From positions 62,001-126,000 of the forward strand of contig JAGBHU010000008.1 of NCBI GenBank assembly GCA_017935345.1: 64,000 nucleotides of DNA. Reading direction: 5' to 3'. Made by a program: the position numbers and the translations under genes. Positions 54,764-62,969 of this stretch are shown here, one piece after another (position 1 is the first letter of the stretch; each line of letters opens with the position of its first letter). The stretch is from Coprococcus sp. (GTDB taxonomy: Bacteria; Bacillota; Clostridia; Lachnospirales; Lachnospiraceae). The notes under the pieces were generated by a model. The model was not told the DNA's origin. It did not search any database and saw nothing but the letters and a program-made list of their open reading frames with translations.

Positions 54764-56320
54764 CTATACCGTTTCATAATTTGCCGTAAGCCACTTTCTG
54801 TCTATCTTTCCATTCTGGTTATGCGGCATACTCTTAATTCTGACAATAACATTCGGAAGCATGTAGTGTGGAACCCGTTTTCCGATTCCGTCTATAATTT
54901 CCTTATCATCATATTTCCTGCCTTCATAAACAAATACAATCTTGTCCTTTTCTGCATCAAATACGGCAGCACACGCCTTGATACCGGAAAGAGCACCGGC
55001 AGCCGCCTCGACCTCGCCAAGCTCTATTCTATAACCCATGTGCTTTATCTGGAAATCCTTTCTGGTAATATATACCAATTCACCGTATTGATTATATTTC
55101 ACTAAATCGCCTGTCTTATATACAAGCTCAGGATATTTATCATTGAGCGGATTCTGTACAAATGCCGCCTCTGTCTTCTCCCTGTTTCCATAGTAGCCCA
55201 TAGCAACAAATGAACCTCTGGCATAAAGCTCACCCTCTCTGCTATAGCCCGTTTCCGTATCAATCTCCGGTGTGACAAGCTGTCCTGCTTCATCCAAAAC
55301 AAATACACTACAGTTGTTACATGCATTTCCCATAGGAAGCGGCTCATCATCTGCAAAGCTTCTGTTTACTACATAATACGTGCAAATGTCCGTTGTTTCC
55401 GTCGGTCCGAACAGATTTGCAAAGGTTGCATCCGGAAGATTTTCAATCCAGTAATTCAGTTGTCTTGTCGGCATAACCTCTCCCGCAAACAGAACCTTCT
55501 TTAAATGCGGCAGACTTGCATATTGAAACATCTTCCAATTCGCAATAATACAAAGTGCGGAAGGTACCCAATATATCGTATTGATTTTTCTTTCATTCAT
55601 AAATTCCATCAACTTAATCGGAAAAGAAAAAAGCGATTTCGGAATAATCTGCAATGTAGCACCGCTGCTTAAGCTGCTGTACACATCAGAAACGGACATT
55701 GAAAAATAAAATGGTGTCTGATTTCCAAATACCGTATCACTGTCAATACCAAATGTATCCGTATACCATGTTGTATAGGAAATCACATTCCTATGACTGA
55801 CTACCGCTCCCTTCGGAACCCCTGTTGAGCCTGACGTAAACAAAGCATATACCGGGTCGGTATCTATCATATTGCATCTCACCTGATTGAGCTTGTCCGA
55901 TTGTATATCCGAAGCCTTCGGTGCATCTTCGATTCCTACTACGATTCCTCCTTCTGAAAGCTTCAGCTTCTTTGCCTTGTCCATATGTGCTGTATCTGTC
56001 AGCACCGCTACAGGTAATAACGCTTCAAATATGGTATTGATTCTCTCCACAGGCATCTCAGCATCTATAACAACATAAAAATTACCGCTGTAAACAACAC
56101 CCATAAATGCCGCAAGGCTGAATGCACACTTGTCCATTAGTACGGCTACAGGATTTGTCATTCCGAATGTTACACCCAGTTTTTCTATCAGCAAACTTCC
56201 GATACACTGTGCCTGTTCCTTCAATTCTTTATACGTTAAACGATTCTCCACATCGGCGATTGCCACTTTATCAGAATAAAGCCCCGCTGAATGTTCAAGA
56301 TATTCTAATACATTTTTCAT
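54764..56320 (-). CDS. dltA: Amino-acid adenylating ligase (DltA-like)
   Basis: 518-aa ANL-family enzyme that adenylates an amino acid and loads it on the carrier. Motifs: LFTSGSTGVPKGAVVSHRN, FGPTETTDICTYY, YKTGDLVKYN and NQNGKIDRKWL. The loop known in DltA as (F)CGEVLP reads FAGEVMP with Ala279; in Bacillus DltA the Cys here helps select D- over L-alanine. Start at 56320 has GGAGGAATT; an in-frame 30-codon extension lacks a site. The true amino acid is uncertain. Confidence 0.85.
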   Translation of the reverse strand: MKNVLEYLEHSAGLYSDKVAIADVENRLTYKELKEQAQCIGSLLIEKLGVTFGMTNPVAVLMDKCAFSLAAFMGVVYSGNFYVVIDAEMPVERINTIFEALLPVAVLTDTAHMDKAKKLKLSEGGIVVGIEDAPKASDIQSDKLNQVRCNMIDTDPVYALFTSGSTGVPKGAVVSHRNVISYTTWYTDTFGIDSDTVFGNQTPFYFSMSVSDVYSSLSSGATLQIIPKSLFSFPIKLMEFMNERKINTIYWVPSALCIIANWKMFQYASLPHLKKVLFAGEVMPTRQLNYWIENLPDATFANLFGPTETTDICTYYVVNRSFADDEPLPMGNACNNCSVFVLDEAGQLVTPEIDTETGYSREGELYARGSFVAMGYYGNREKTEAAFVQNPLNDKYPELVYKTGDLVKYNQYGELVYITRKDFQIKHMGYRIELGEVEAAAGALSGIKACAAVFDAEKDKIVFVYEGRKYDDKEIIDGIGKRVPHYMLPNVIVRIKSMPHNQNGKIDRKWLTANYETV

Positions 56321-56437
56321 AATTCCTCCGCAGACACGGCTGCGCTGTCTTCCTCTCTTACTTTTTATAATAGTACGATTTGTAAAGCTCTGACTTTTAT
56401 CAAAATACATTATATTATGCGAGCTTAACCATTACAG

Positions 56438-56465
56438 ATTATAGTCCAATGCAAATAAAATTCAA
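56438..56465 (-). promoter_or_regulatory. Promoter of the dlt-like operon
   Basis: TTGAAT (56460-56465), 16 bp, perfect TATAAT (56438-56443) on the minus strand. The start would be near 56431, about 110 nt before the dltA ATG. Confidence 0.65.
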
Positions 56466-56694
56466 CAAAAGTATGACATATTTAAGCTTTATTAAACAAA
56501 TACATACTTAAATATCTGATTCACAATTTGCCGCAAATCTTTATTTCTGCCTAATTATACAGTATATCTGTATCCCGTTTGTATCTTTTTTGTTACAAAT
56601 CATATCTATTTTGTTTAAGGTGACGTTAAAGCTTCCTTGAAATAAATGCTTATAATCTTAAAAAATAATGGCAAGGATATGACAAAACAGCAAA

Positions 56695-56724
56695 TATAAT
56701 ATATGTTATATAACATATATTATA
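56695..56724. promoter_or_regulatory. 30-bp perfect palindrome before tetR (candidate operator)
   Basis: Two exactly complementary 15-bp halves meeting between 56709 and 56710, with the core TATGTTATATAACATA. Its left end reads TATAAT and could be the -10 of the tetR promoter. It is 13 bp from the tetR ATG, with AGAAGGAGGGA between, the usual layout for TetR autoregulation. Confidence 0.75.
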
Positions 56725-56737
56725 GAAGGAGGGAACT

Positions 56738-57337
56738 ATGCCGCCAAAAGCAAGAATTTCAAAAGAAATGATTATAGAGGAAGCATTTCAAATTGCACAA
56801 AAGCAGGGAGTTGATAAGATAACTGCTCGCAGTATTTCTGAACGATTAAAGTGTTCTACGCAGCCGGTGCTGTATTATTTTGCAACGGTAGAAGAAATAA
56901 AAGAAGCTGTTTATCAGCAGGCTGAAGTGTATCATACCTGCTGGCTAATGAATAAGGAATGCGATTATGGAACCCCAATGCTTAACATAGGAATGAATTA
57001 TATTCGCTTTGCAGTAGAAGAAAGAAATTTGTTCCATCTTTTGTTTCAGCCTAATGAGTTTTCAGGAACCAGCATAATGGATCTGATTCAGTCAGAAGAG
57101 TTAGAGCCTGTCATACAGATTTTACAGCAAGAGGCAGGCGTGACAGTGGATGAAGCCAGGGAGATATTTACTACCTTATTTATTTTTGTTCATGGATACG
57201 CCAGTATGTTTGCAAATAATGAAATGACGTATGACGAGGAGCTTTTAGTAACATCGTTAACAAAAGTATTTTTGGGAGCTATTTATGCCGCAAAGGAGGT
57301 CAAAAAGCTTAATGGAAAAAATGAAGGAAAAAAATAA
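56738..57337 (+). CDS. TetR-family transcriptional regulator
   Basis: 199-aa repressor with the N-terminal TetR helix-turn-helix: IIEEAFQIAQKQGVDKITARSISERLKCSTQPVLYYF (about 10-50). The C-terminal ligand domain includes a region around FTTLFIFVHGYASMFANNE that recalls the WHG-type or AcrR_4-like group. It lies 2 bp before the CPBP gene and behind a large palindrome. The pair is AT-richer than the flanking genes, suggesting transfer. Confidence 0.92.
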   Translation: MPPKARISKEMIIEEAFQIAQKQGVDKITARSISERLKCSTQPVLYYFATVEEIKEAVYQQAEVYHTCWLMNKECDYGTPMLNIGMNYIRFAVEERNLFHLLFQPNEFSGTSIMDLIQSEELEPVIQILQQEAGVTVDEAREIFTTLFIFVHGYASMFANNEMTYDEELLVTSLTKVFLGAIYAAKEVKKLNGKNEGKK

Positions 57338-57339
57338 TT

Positions 57340-57945
57340 ATGAAAAATTTGAAAAGAATTACAGTTATCTCAATTATACTTATGGCGATTTTATCTTTGA
57401 CAAGTTTGTTTAAGATAAATATTGGGGGAGAAACTATTAATCTTGCTCCCATTACGTTAGTTATTGGAATCGTATCGTTTTTTGTAACAAGAAAAATAAA
57501 TGAAAATATAAATGAAGGATTAAATATTAAAACAATTTTTAGTTCACTAAAAGATAAAAAAGTCATACTTTTCGTCTTAATGCCGGTAATAATGAATGCA
57601 ATTTGCTTTTTAATTGCAACAATATTTGTACCGGAATTTATTACACATCTTAAATCAAGAACTGGGTTTCTTGCCTTAAGTCGGATACCTATATTGATTA
57701 TTGAACTGATGATATCTGCATTAGGTGAAGAAATTGCCTGGAGAGCTTTTTTCCAAAAACAAGTTTCAAAAGTGCTGCCATTTATACCTTCACTTATTAT
57801 TTCATCGGCATTATTTTCACTATGTCATTATGCGGAAGGAAGTTTCATTGTTGTATTATATGATTTGCTGTTTATTTTTATAATAATAAAAAAACACTTT
57901 TTCCCTTATAAGTTCCTCGCAGGGGAAAATATAAGGGAAAAGTGA
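57340..57945 (+). CDS. CPBP family (CAAX protease-like) membrane protein, C-terminus atypical
   Basis: 201-aa membrane protein with about five to six helices. Two of the three CPBP/Abi motifs are visible: EExxxR in SALGEEIAWRAFF and FxxxH in LFSLCHYAEG. The third (HxxxN) helix is missing; the reading frame instead runs through an A-rich stretch into a hairpin and ends in FPYKFLAGENIREK. It may be truncated by that element or by a frameshift. Family members process or protect against peptides such as bacteriocins. Co-transcribed with tetR. Confidence 0.78.
   Translation: MKNLKRITVISIILMAILSLTSLFKINIGGETINLAPITLVIGIVSFFVTRKINENINEGLNIKTIFSSLKDKKVILFVLMPVIMNAICFLIATIFVPEFITHLKSRTGFLALSRIPILIIELMISALGEEIAWRAFFQKQVSKVLPFIPSLIISSALFSLCHYAEGSFIVVLYDLLFIFIIIKKHFFPYKFLAGENIREK
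57895..57944. terminator. Hairpin at the 3' end of the CPBP gene
   Basis: CACTTTTTCCCTTATA (57895-57910) pairs with TATAAGGGAAAAGTG (57930-57944), one unpaired base and a 19-nt loop. It overlaps the last codons of the CPBP gene and precedes the convergent purC end, so it may act as a two-way terminator. It could also be a small inserted element. Confidence 0.55.
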
Positions 57946-57966
57946 AAAATACATAGACGTTGATGG

Positions 57967-58839
57967 TTATACCAGTTTCTTTCCTGTCAGCTTCTCATAT
58001 CCCTCAAGGTAGATATCTATCGTCTTCTGAGCAACATCCTCAGGCAACTTCCAGCCCTTGTCAGGATTTGCCTTGAGCCAGTCACGGGCGAACTGCTTGT
58101 CAAAGGATGGCTGACCGTGTCCCGGTTCATAACCGTCTGCCGGCCAGAAACGTGAGCTGTCAGGTGTCAGCATTTCATCACCAATCACAAGATTTCCGTT
58201 CTCGTCAAGACCAAACTCAAATTTTGTATCTGCAATAATAATCCCCTTGCTCAGTGCATACTCAGCACACTTCTTATACAACGCAATCGTGCAGTCACGA
58301 AGCTTTGCCGCATACTCCTCACCCTTGCCAGGGAAATATTTTTCAAGATGAGCCACACTCTGCTCATAGGATATATTCTCATCATGGTCGCCAATCTCAG
58401 CTTTTGTAGATGGTGTATATATTGGTTCAGGAAGTCTGTCTGACTCCTTCAGTCCTTCCGGAAGCCTGATGCCGCATACAGTACCATTCTCCTTGTAGCT
58501 TGCCCAGCCGCTTCCTGTGATATAGCCTCTTACGATACACTCTATCGGAAGCATTGTAAGCTTCTTGCACATCATACTGTTTCCGTCAAATTTCTCCTGA
58601 CGGAAAAACTCCGGCATATCATTTACATCTACTGAAATCATATGATTTGGAAGGATGTCCTCTGTCATATCAAACCAGAACTTCGACATCTGTGTAAGTA
58701 CAGTACCCTTCTTGGATATCGTATTATCAAGTATAACATCAAAACAACTGATACGGTCTGTAGCAACCATGATAAGGCTGTCGCCGTTATCATAAATCTC
58801 TCTTACTTTTCCCTCTTTGATTGGCTTTAATTCCTGCAT
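57967..58839 (-). CDS. purC: Phosphoribosylaminoimidazole-succinocarboxamide synthase
   Basis: 290-aa purine pathway enzyme joining CAIR and aspartate. Motifs: KPIKEGKVREIYDNGDSLIMVATDRISCFDVIL, ECIVRGYITGSGW, IADTKFEFGLDENG and DEMLTPDSSRFWP. The ATG at 58839 is used because longer in-frame starts overlap the promoter. It stands alone, with its own promoter, and no other pur genes are adjacent. Confidence 0.95.
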   Translation of the reverse strand: MQELKPIKEGKVREIYDNGDSLIMVATDRISCFDVILDNTISKKGTVLTQMSKFWFDMTEDILPNHMISVDVNDMPEFFRQEKFDGNSMMCKKLTMLPIECIVRGYITGSGWASYKENGTVCGIRLPEGLKESDRLPEPIYTPSTKAEIGDHDENISYEQSVAHLEKYFPGKGEEYAAKLRDCTIALYKKCAEYALSKGIIIADTKFEFGLDENGNLVIGDEMLTPDSSRFWPADGYEPGHGQPSFDKQFARDWLKANPDKGWKLPEDVAQKTIDIYLEGYEKLTGKKLV

Positions 58840-58922
58840 GATTTTACACCTCGTATAAATTTTATAGTTACATCCAGCCTCTGACGAATAGACGCATATT
58901 GTAACCACTTACTGATAGCTGG

Positions 58923-58951
58923 ATAGTACCCTTTTTTATTTCACTTGTCAA
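58923..58951 (-). promoter_or_regulatory. Promoter of purC
   Basis: Perfect TTGACA (58946-58951), 17 bp, TACTAT (58923-58928) on the minus strand, starting near 58916 with a leader of about 77 nt. The leader does not show the conserved purine-riboswitch core. Confidence 0.75.
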
Positions 58952-58989
58952 GTAATTTGCCGTATTTCTACAGCATATGTAAAAACCCT

Positions 58990-61416
58990 TTATACAATCC
59001 CGCACAGCATCCCTATACTGTGTATGATAAAGGCAGCTACCCACGCAATAAGACACTGGATAAAGGCAATTCCTATGGCTGCCTTTCTTCCGCCCATCTC
59101 CCGTTTCACGGTTGCCACAGCCGCAACGCAAGGTGTATACAGCAATGTAAACACAAGAAATACAATCGCCGTAAATGGTGTAAATAATACAGAAAGAGCT
59201 GATATATCTCCACCAAGTAAAACCGTAAGTGTTGAAACGACGCTTTCTTTTGCTGTAAAGCCTGTAATTAATGCGGTAGAAATCCGCCAGTCACCAAAAC
59301 CAAGTGGTACAAACAGCGGTGCCAAAAGTCCTCCCAGCTTTGCCAGCAGACTTGCATCAGGCGTTGCCGCTACATTCAGCCTGATATCAAAGGTCTGTAG
59401 GAACCATATAATAACCGTCGCAACAAATATAATCGTAAATGCTTTCTGTATAAAACCTTTTGCCTTCTCCCAAATAAGATGCGCCACACTCTTAACACCC
59501 GGAAGTCTGTAATTCGGCAGTTCCATAACAAATGGAATCGGCTCCCCCTTATATTTCAGCTTCTTTAGAATAAGGGCATACAGGATTCCGCATAACATTC
59601 CAAATACATAAAGTCCTATCATGACCAATGCCCGCAAATGCTTCGGGAAAAATGCACTTGTAAACAATGCATATATAGGAAGCTTTGCACTACAGCTCAT
59701 AAACGGCGTAAGCAAAATCGTCATCTTCCTGTCTCTTTCACTGGACAATGTTCTGGTTGCCATAATTGCAGGAACGGAACATCCAAAGCCAATCAGCATT
59801 GGCACAAAGCTTCTTCCTGACAAACCAATCTTTCTCAGCAGCTTGTCCATGACAAATGCCACCCTCGCCATATAGCCTGTATCTTCCAATATGGAAAGGA
59901 AGAAAAACAATGTAACGATAGTCGGCAGAAAGCTCAGCACACTTCCCACTCCTGACAACACGGCATCTACTACAAGGGATTTTACAACAGGATTGACCTG
60001 TGCGGCAGTCAGCCCTTTATCGGCCAGATTTGTAATAATGTCGACACCTGCTGCCATCAGGTCGGACAATGCCGCCCCCAGCAGAGAAAATGTCATCACA
60101 AATACAAATGCCATTATCAGCAGAAAGCATGGAATCGCTGTATACTTTCCCGTGAGTATTTTGTCTATCGCAACACTTCTCTTATGCTCCTTACTTTCAT
60201 GAGGCTTTACCACTGTGGTTTTACAGAGCTTTTCTATAAATGCAAAGCGCATATTTGCCAAAGCCGCTTCCCTGTCCAAACCGCTTTCCTGCTCCATAAT
60301 GGTTATCACATGCTCCAAGGCATGCATCTCAGCCTCCGGTATCTCCATAGATGCCGCTATCAGGGCATCGCCCTCTACCAGCTTGGTACAGGCAAACCGC
60401 GGCGGAAGCCCTGCTTCTATGGCATACGGCTCAAGCATATGCTCTGCCGCATGGATACATCTGTGTACTGCACCAAGTTTATCTCCTGTCTTTTCACTGT
60501 CCGGACAAAAATCTATCCTTCCCGGAGCCTCCCGATATCTTGCTATATGTATGGCGTGGTCTATCAGCTCATCAATACCCTCATTCTTCACAGCCGAAAT
60601 TGGAACCACCGGTATGCCAAGGATACTCTCCAGTTCATTTACCAGAATCGTTCCGCCGTTTGCACGAACCTCATCCATCATATTCAGCGCCAGTACCATG
60701 GGAATTCCAAGCTCCATCAGCTGCATGGTCAGATAAAGATTTCTTTCTATATTAGAAGCATCTACAATATTGATGATACCTGTTATATCGGATTTCATCA
60801 GGAAATCCCTTGTCACGATTTCCTCATTGGAATAAGGTGATAAGGAATAAATACCCGGCAAATCCGTAACCGTTGCCTCAGGATGATTTTTGATTACACC
60901 ATCCTTCTTATCAACGGTTACACCCGGGAAATTTCCCACATGCTGATTTGCGCCCGTAAGCTGATTAAATAATGTCGTCTTTCCGCAGTTCTGATTTCCC
61001 GCAAGCGCAAATGTCAGCTTCTGTCCCTTTGGTATCATGGCACCGATTTTATTTGCCCTGTAATCATTTGCCCTGCCCAGCTCACCGACACCGGGATGCT
61101 CCATAGGCTGATGATGCATAACATCCCTTGCACTCACCTCTTCATATGCATTTTTTCCCGTATTGGTGCTTCTGCTATCTGCTTTCTGCAATGCAGTCTG
61201 TACAACCTCTATATTCTTTGCTTCCTCAAGTCTTAACGTCAGCTCATATCCACGAAGCTCTATCTCTATCGGGTCACCCATTGGTGCCACTTTAATCAGC
61301 GTTACCTCCGTATCGGGAGTAAGGCCCATATCCAGCAAATGGTGTCTGAGCTGTCCCTTTCCGTTTATACTTACGATTTTTCCACTTTCATTTTTCTTTA
61401 GTTCATCCAGTGTCAT
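58990..61416 (-). CDS. feoB: FeoA-FeoB fusion, ferrous iron transporter
   Basis: 808-aa fusion for Fe2+ uptake. Residues about 1-72 are the FeoA SH3-like domain (MTLDELKKNESGKIVSING to EEAKNIEV). A linker of about 60 residues follows. The FeoB G domain has G1 AGNQNCGKTT (140-149), DLPGIYSLSPYSNEE, NMMDE and SAVKNEG. The membrane part has Gate motifs such as GFGCSVPAIMATR and the final GFTAKESVVSTL. I use the ATG at 61416 because the -10 box of the promoter overlaps the more distal in-frame GTG. Monocistronic. Confidence 0.93.
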   Translation of the reverse strand: MTLDELKKNESGKIVSINGKGQLRHHLLDMGLTPDTEVTLIKVAPMGDPIEIELRGYELTLRLEEAKNIEVVQTALQKADSRSTNTGKNAYEEVSARDVMHHQPMEHPGVGELGRANDYRANKIGAMIPKGQKLTFALAGNQNCGKTTLFNQLTGANQHVGNFPGVTVDKKDGVIKNHPEATVTDLPGIYSLSPYSNEEIVTRDFLMKSDITGIINIVDASNIERNLYLTMQLMELGIPMVLALNMMDEVRANGGTILVNELESILGIPVVPISAVKNEGIDELIDHAIHIARYREAPGRIDFCPDSEKTGDKLGAVHRCIHAAEHMLEPYAIEAGLPPRFACTKLVEGDALIAASMEIPEAEMHALEHVITIMEQESGLDREAALANMRFAFIEKLCKTTVVKPHESKEHKRSVAIDKILTGKYTAIPCFLLIMAFVFVMTFSLLGAALSDLMAAGVDIITNLADKGLTAAQVNPVVKSLVVDAVLSGVGSVLSFLPTIVTLFFFLSILEDTGYMARVAFVMDKLLRKIGLSGRSFVPMLIGFGCSVPAIMATRTLSSERDRKMTILLTPFMSCSAKLPIYALFTSAFFPKHLRALVMIGLYVFGMLCGILYALILKKLKYKGEPIPFVMELPNYRLPGVKSVAHLIWEKAKGFIQKAFTIIFVATVIIWFLQTFDIRLNVAATPDASLLAKLGGLLAPLFVPLGFGDWRISTALITGFTAKESVVSTLTVLLGGDISALSVLFTPFTAIVFLVFTLLYTPCVAAVATVKREMGGRKAAIGIAFIQCLIAWVAAFIIHSIGMLCGIV

Positions 61417-61463
61417 ACTATTACGCCCTGCCTTTGGATAAAATTTATCATTAATGTGTTCAT

Positions 61464-61492
61464 ATTGTACCACGATACAAAACGCCTGCCAA
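61464..61492 (-). promoter_or_regulatory. Promoter of feoAB
   Basis: TTGGCA (61487-61492), 17 bp, TACAAT (61464-61469) on the minus strand. The leader contains GATAAATTTTATC, a 13-bp palindrome close to the start codon, which could bind an iron-responsive repressor; no classic 19-bp Fur box is evident. Confidence 0.65.
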
Positions 61493-61651
61493 TATGTATC
61501 TATTGTTGTATTTTTCTTTATTCTTTACCTCAAATCAGGTATAATATAATCAATTCATTGCAAAAAGACAGTAATGACTATGGTGGAGATTTAAAAAAAC
61601 AACCTATCAGATAGTCACTACGAATAATCCGTAAGGGGGGAACTGCCTGAA

Positions 61652-62869
61652 ATGCTGCTGTCAAATCAAGATACCTGTCACACAGGCAACTGCAAATGTG
61701 AAAATAAAGATCTCTGTAAACATCCTGTTTTCCAGTCCGGGAAAGCGCCCAAGCATACTGTCATAAGCATAATTCTGCTTATTTGCATCTTATTCGGCTG
61801 CTCTTCCTGTGGTTCATCTGACAAAAGTCTTTCCAAAACCGATTCAGGAAAACCATATTCAGATTGGGGAGAAAGCACTACGGGCAGCGCCAAATACTTA
61901 GACGGTGACACGGTTTTCGTAAGCATCTTTTTAGATGACACAGCCGCTCATTGGACAAATGATGATGTGAAGCTGGTTAAAAACAATATGAAAATTGCCT
62001 GTGATTTTTTAAAAGAAGAAGGAAAGCGATACGGTAAGGACGTAAACCTGATTTACAATATTGACGAGCATCCTGATTTGGAATATCACTACGCAATGGA
62101 AACGGCATTTCCCGGAACTACCCTCTCCAATAAGGAAGGCGCTTCGGGAGAAGCCGCAAAACAGCTTCGTCAGAACATTTATGACTACATAAACCATCAT
62201 ATCAATATTGAATATATTATGTCCAAGTATCAGACAAACAGTATTGCTTTTCTTGTTTTTATTGATAATGAGGCGGATGCGGCTACAACATATAATTATT
62301 ATTTTGGTGCAGATAAAAACCGCTATTATGAGCTGTGTTTTATCAACCTGAGATGGTCTATAATCAATACGGAATTAAAACCGGAAACCTATGCACATGA
62401 GCTGCTTCACTTATTTGGTGCAAGGGATTTGTATTCTACCGATACCATGACCGGAATTACAAGGGAATTTATTGACTATGTAAATGATGAATACCCTAAG
62501 GATATTATGCTTGGAAATTCCAGAAAAGGCATAAACCGAATTAATCGGATAGACGGAGAAATAACCGATATAACCGCTTATTTCATTGGTTGGAAGGAAA
62601 ATATACCTGAAACCTCAAGATTTCCGACAATCCAAAGCACATACAAGGCCTCCTTTGTCTATTCAAGACAATTACTCGAAAACGACGATGAATATACGTT
62701 ACCTGATAGAATCATACAGGAAGAAAATTATAAAAAGGTGATCATTTTTCGCCTGATACGCATCATCTGCTATGGTATTATACTAATTTGTTTCATAATC
62801 GAATTACAAAGGCTTATACGAAAGCGGAAAGCAAAATCTGAAAATGAACAATTATTGCCACCGTTCTAG
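61652..62869 (+). CDS. Putative membrane-anchored metzincin-like metalloprotease
   Basis: 405-aa protein. A Cys-rich cytoplasmic start (CHTGNCKCENKDLC) precedes a hydrophobic signal segment (36-49) with a lipobox-like LFGC (Cys50). The outside domain carries HELLHLFGARD, i.e. H249-E250-x-x-H253-x-x-G256-x-x-D259, the extended zinc motif HExxHxxGxxD of snapalysin-like metzincins, and a Met-turn candidate DIM with Met286. A second membrane helix near residues 365-390 and a basic tail close it. GGGGGG is 11 nt before the ATG. No exact family known to me; protease function inferred. Confidence 0.7.
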   Translation: MLLSNQDTCHTGNCKCENKDLCKHPVFQSGKAPKHTVISIILLICILFGCSSCGSSDKSLSKTDSGKPYSDWGESTTGSAKYLDGDTVFVSIFLDDTAAHWTNDDVKLVKNNMKIACDFLKEEGKRYGKDVNLIYNIDEHPDLEYHYAMETAFPGTTLSNKEGASGEAAKQLRQNIYDYINHHINIEYIMSKYQTNSIAFLVFIDNEADAATTYNYYFGADKNRYYELCFINLRWSIINTELKPETYAHELLHLFGARDLYSTDTMTGITREFIDYVNDEYPKDIMLGNSRKGINRINRIDGEITDITAYFIGWKENIPETSRFPTIQSTYKASFVYSRQLLENDDEYTLPDRIIQEENYKKVIIFRLIRIICYGIILICFIIELQRLIRKRKAKSENEQLLPPF

Positions 62870-62878
62870 CCGGTGGCA
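62856..62878. terminator. Hairpin at the 3' end of the metzincin-like gene
   Basis: TGCCACCG/CGGTGGCA stem (8 bp, 7-nt loop) overlapping the stop codon at 62869. No U tract follows on the plus strand; on the minus strand ATAATTGTTCATTTTC follows. Possible terminator for the convergent pair. Confidence 0.5.
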
Positions 62879-62969
62879 GTGATTGTCAAATCAATTTGCG
62901 GAGCCGTATCAAGACATTTCCTATAGACACATTTTTCGCTCTCTTCATATATTTTATCGCTATTTCATC

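Larger units (their letters stand above)
56321..56737. other. Divergent intergenic region, dlt-like operon / tetR
   Basis: 417 bp of AT-rich sequence without a supportable gene. It contains the dlt promoter, its leader of about 110 nt, and the 30-bp palindrome before tetR. The section 56470-56690 shows no recognisable element. Confidence 0.6.

Noticed and set aside
58872-58924. Purine or PRPP riboswitch before purC from the ATCCAGC/GCTGGAT repeat
   Set aside because: One arm overlaps the -10 box and would be mostly untranscribed; the conserved riboswitch cores are absent.
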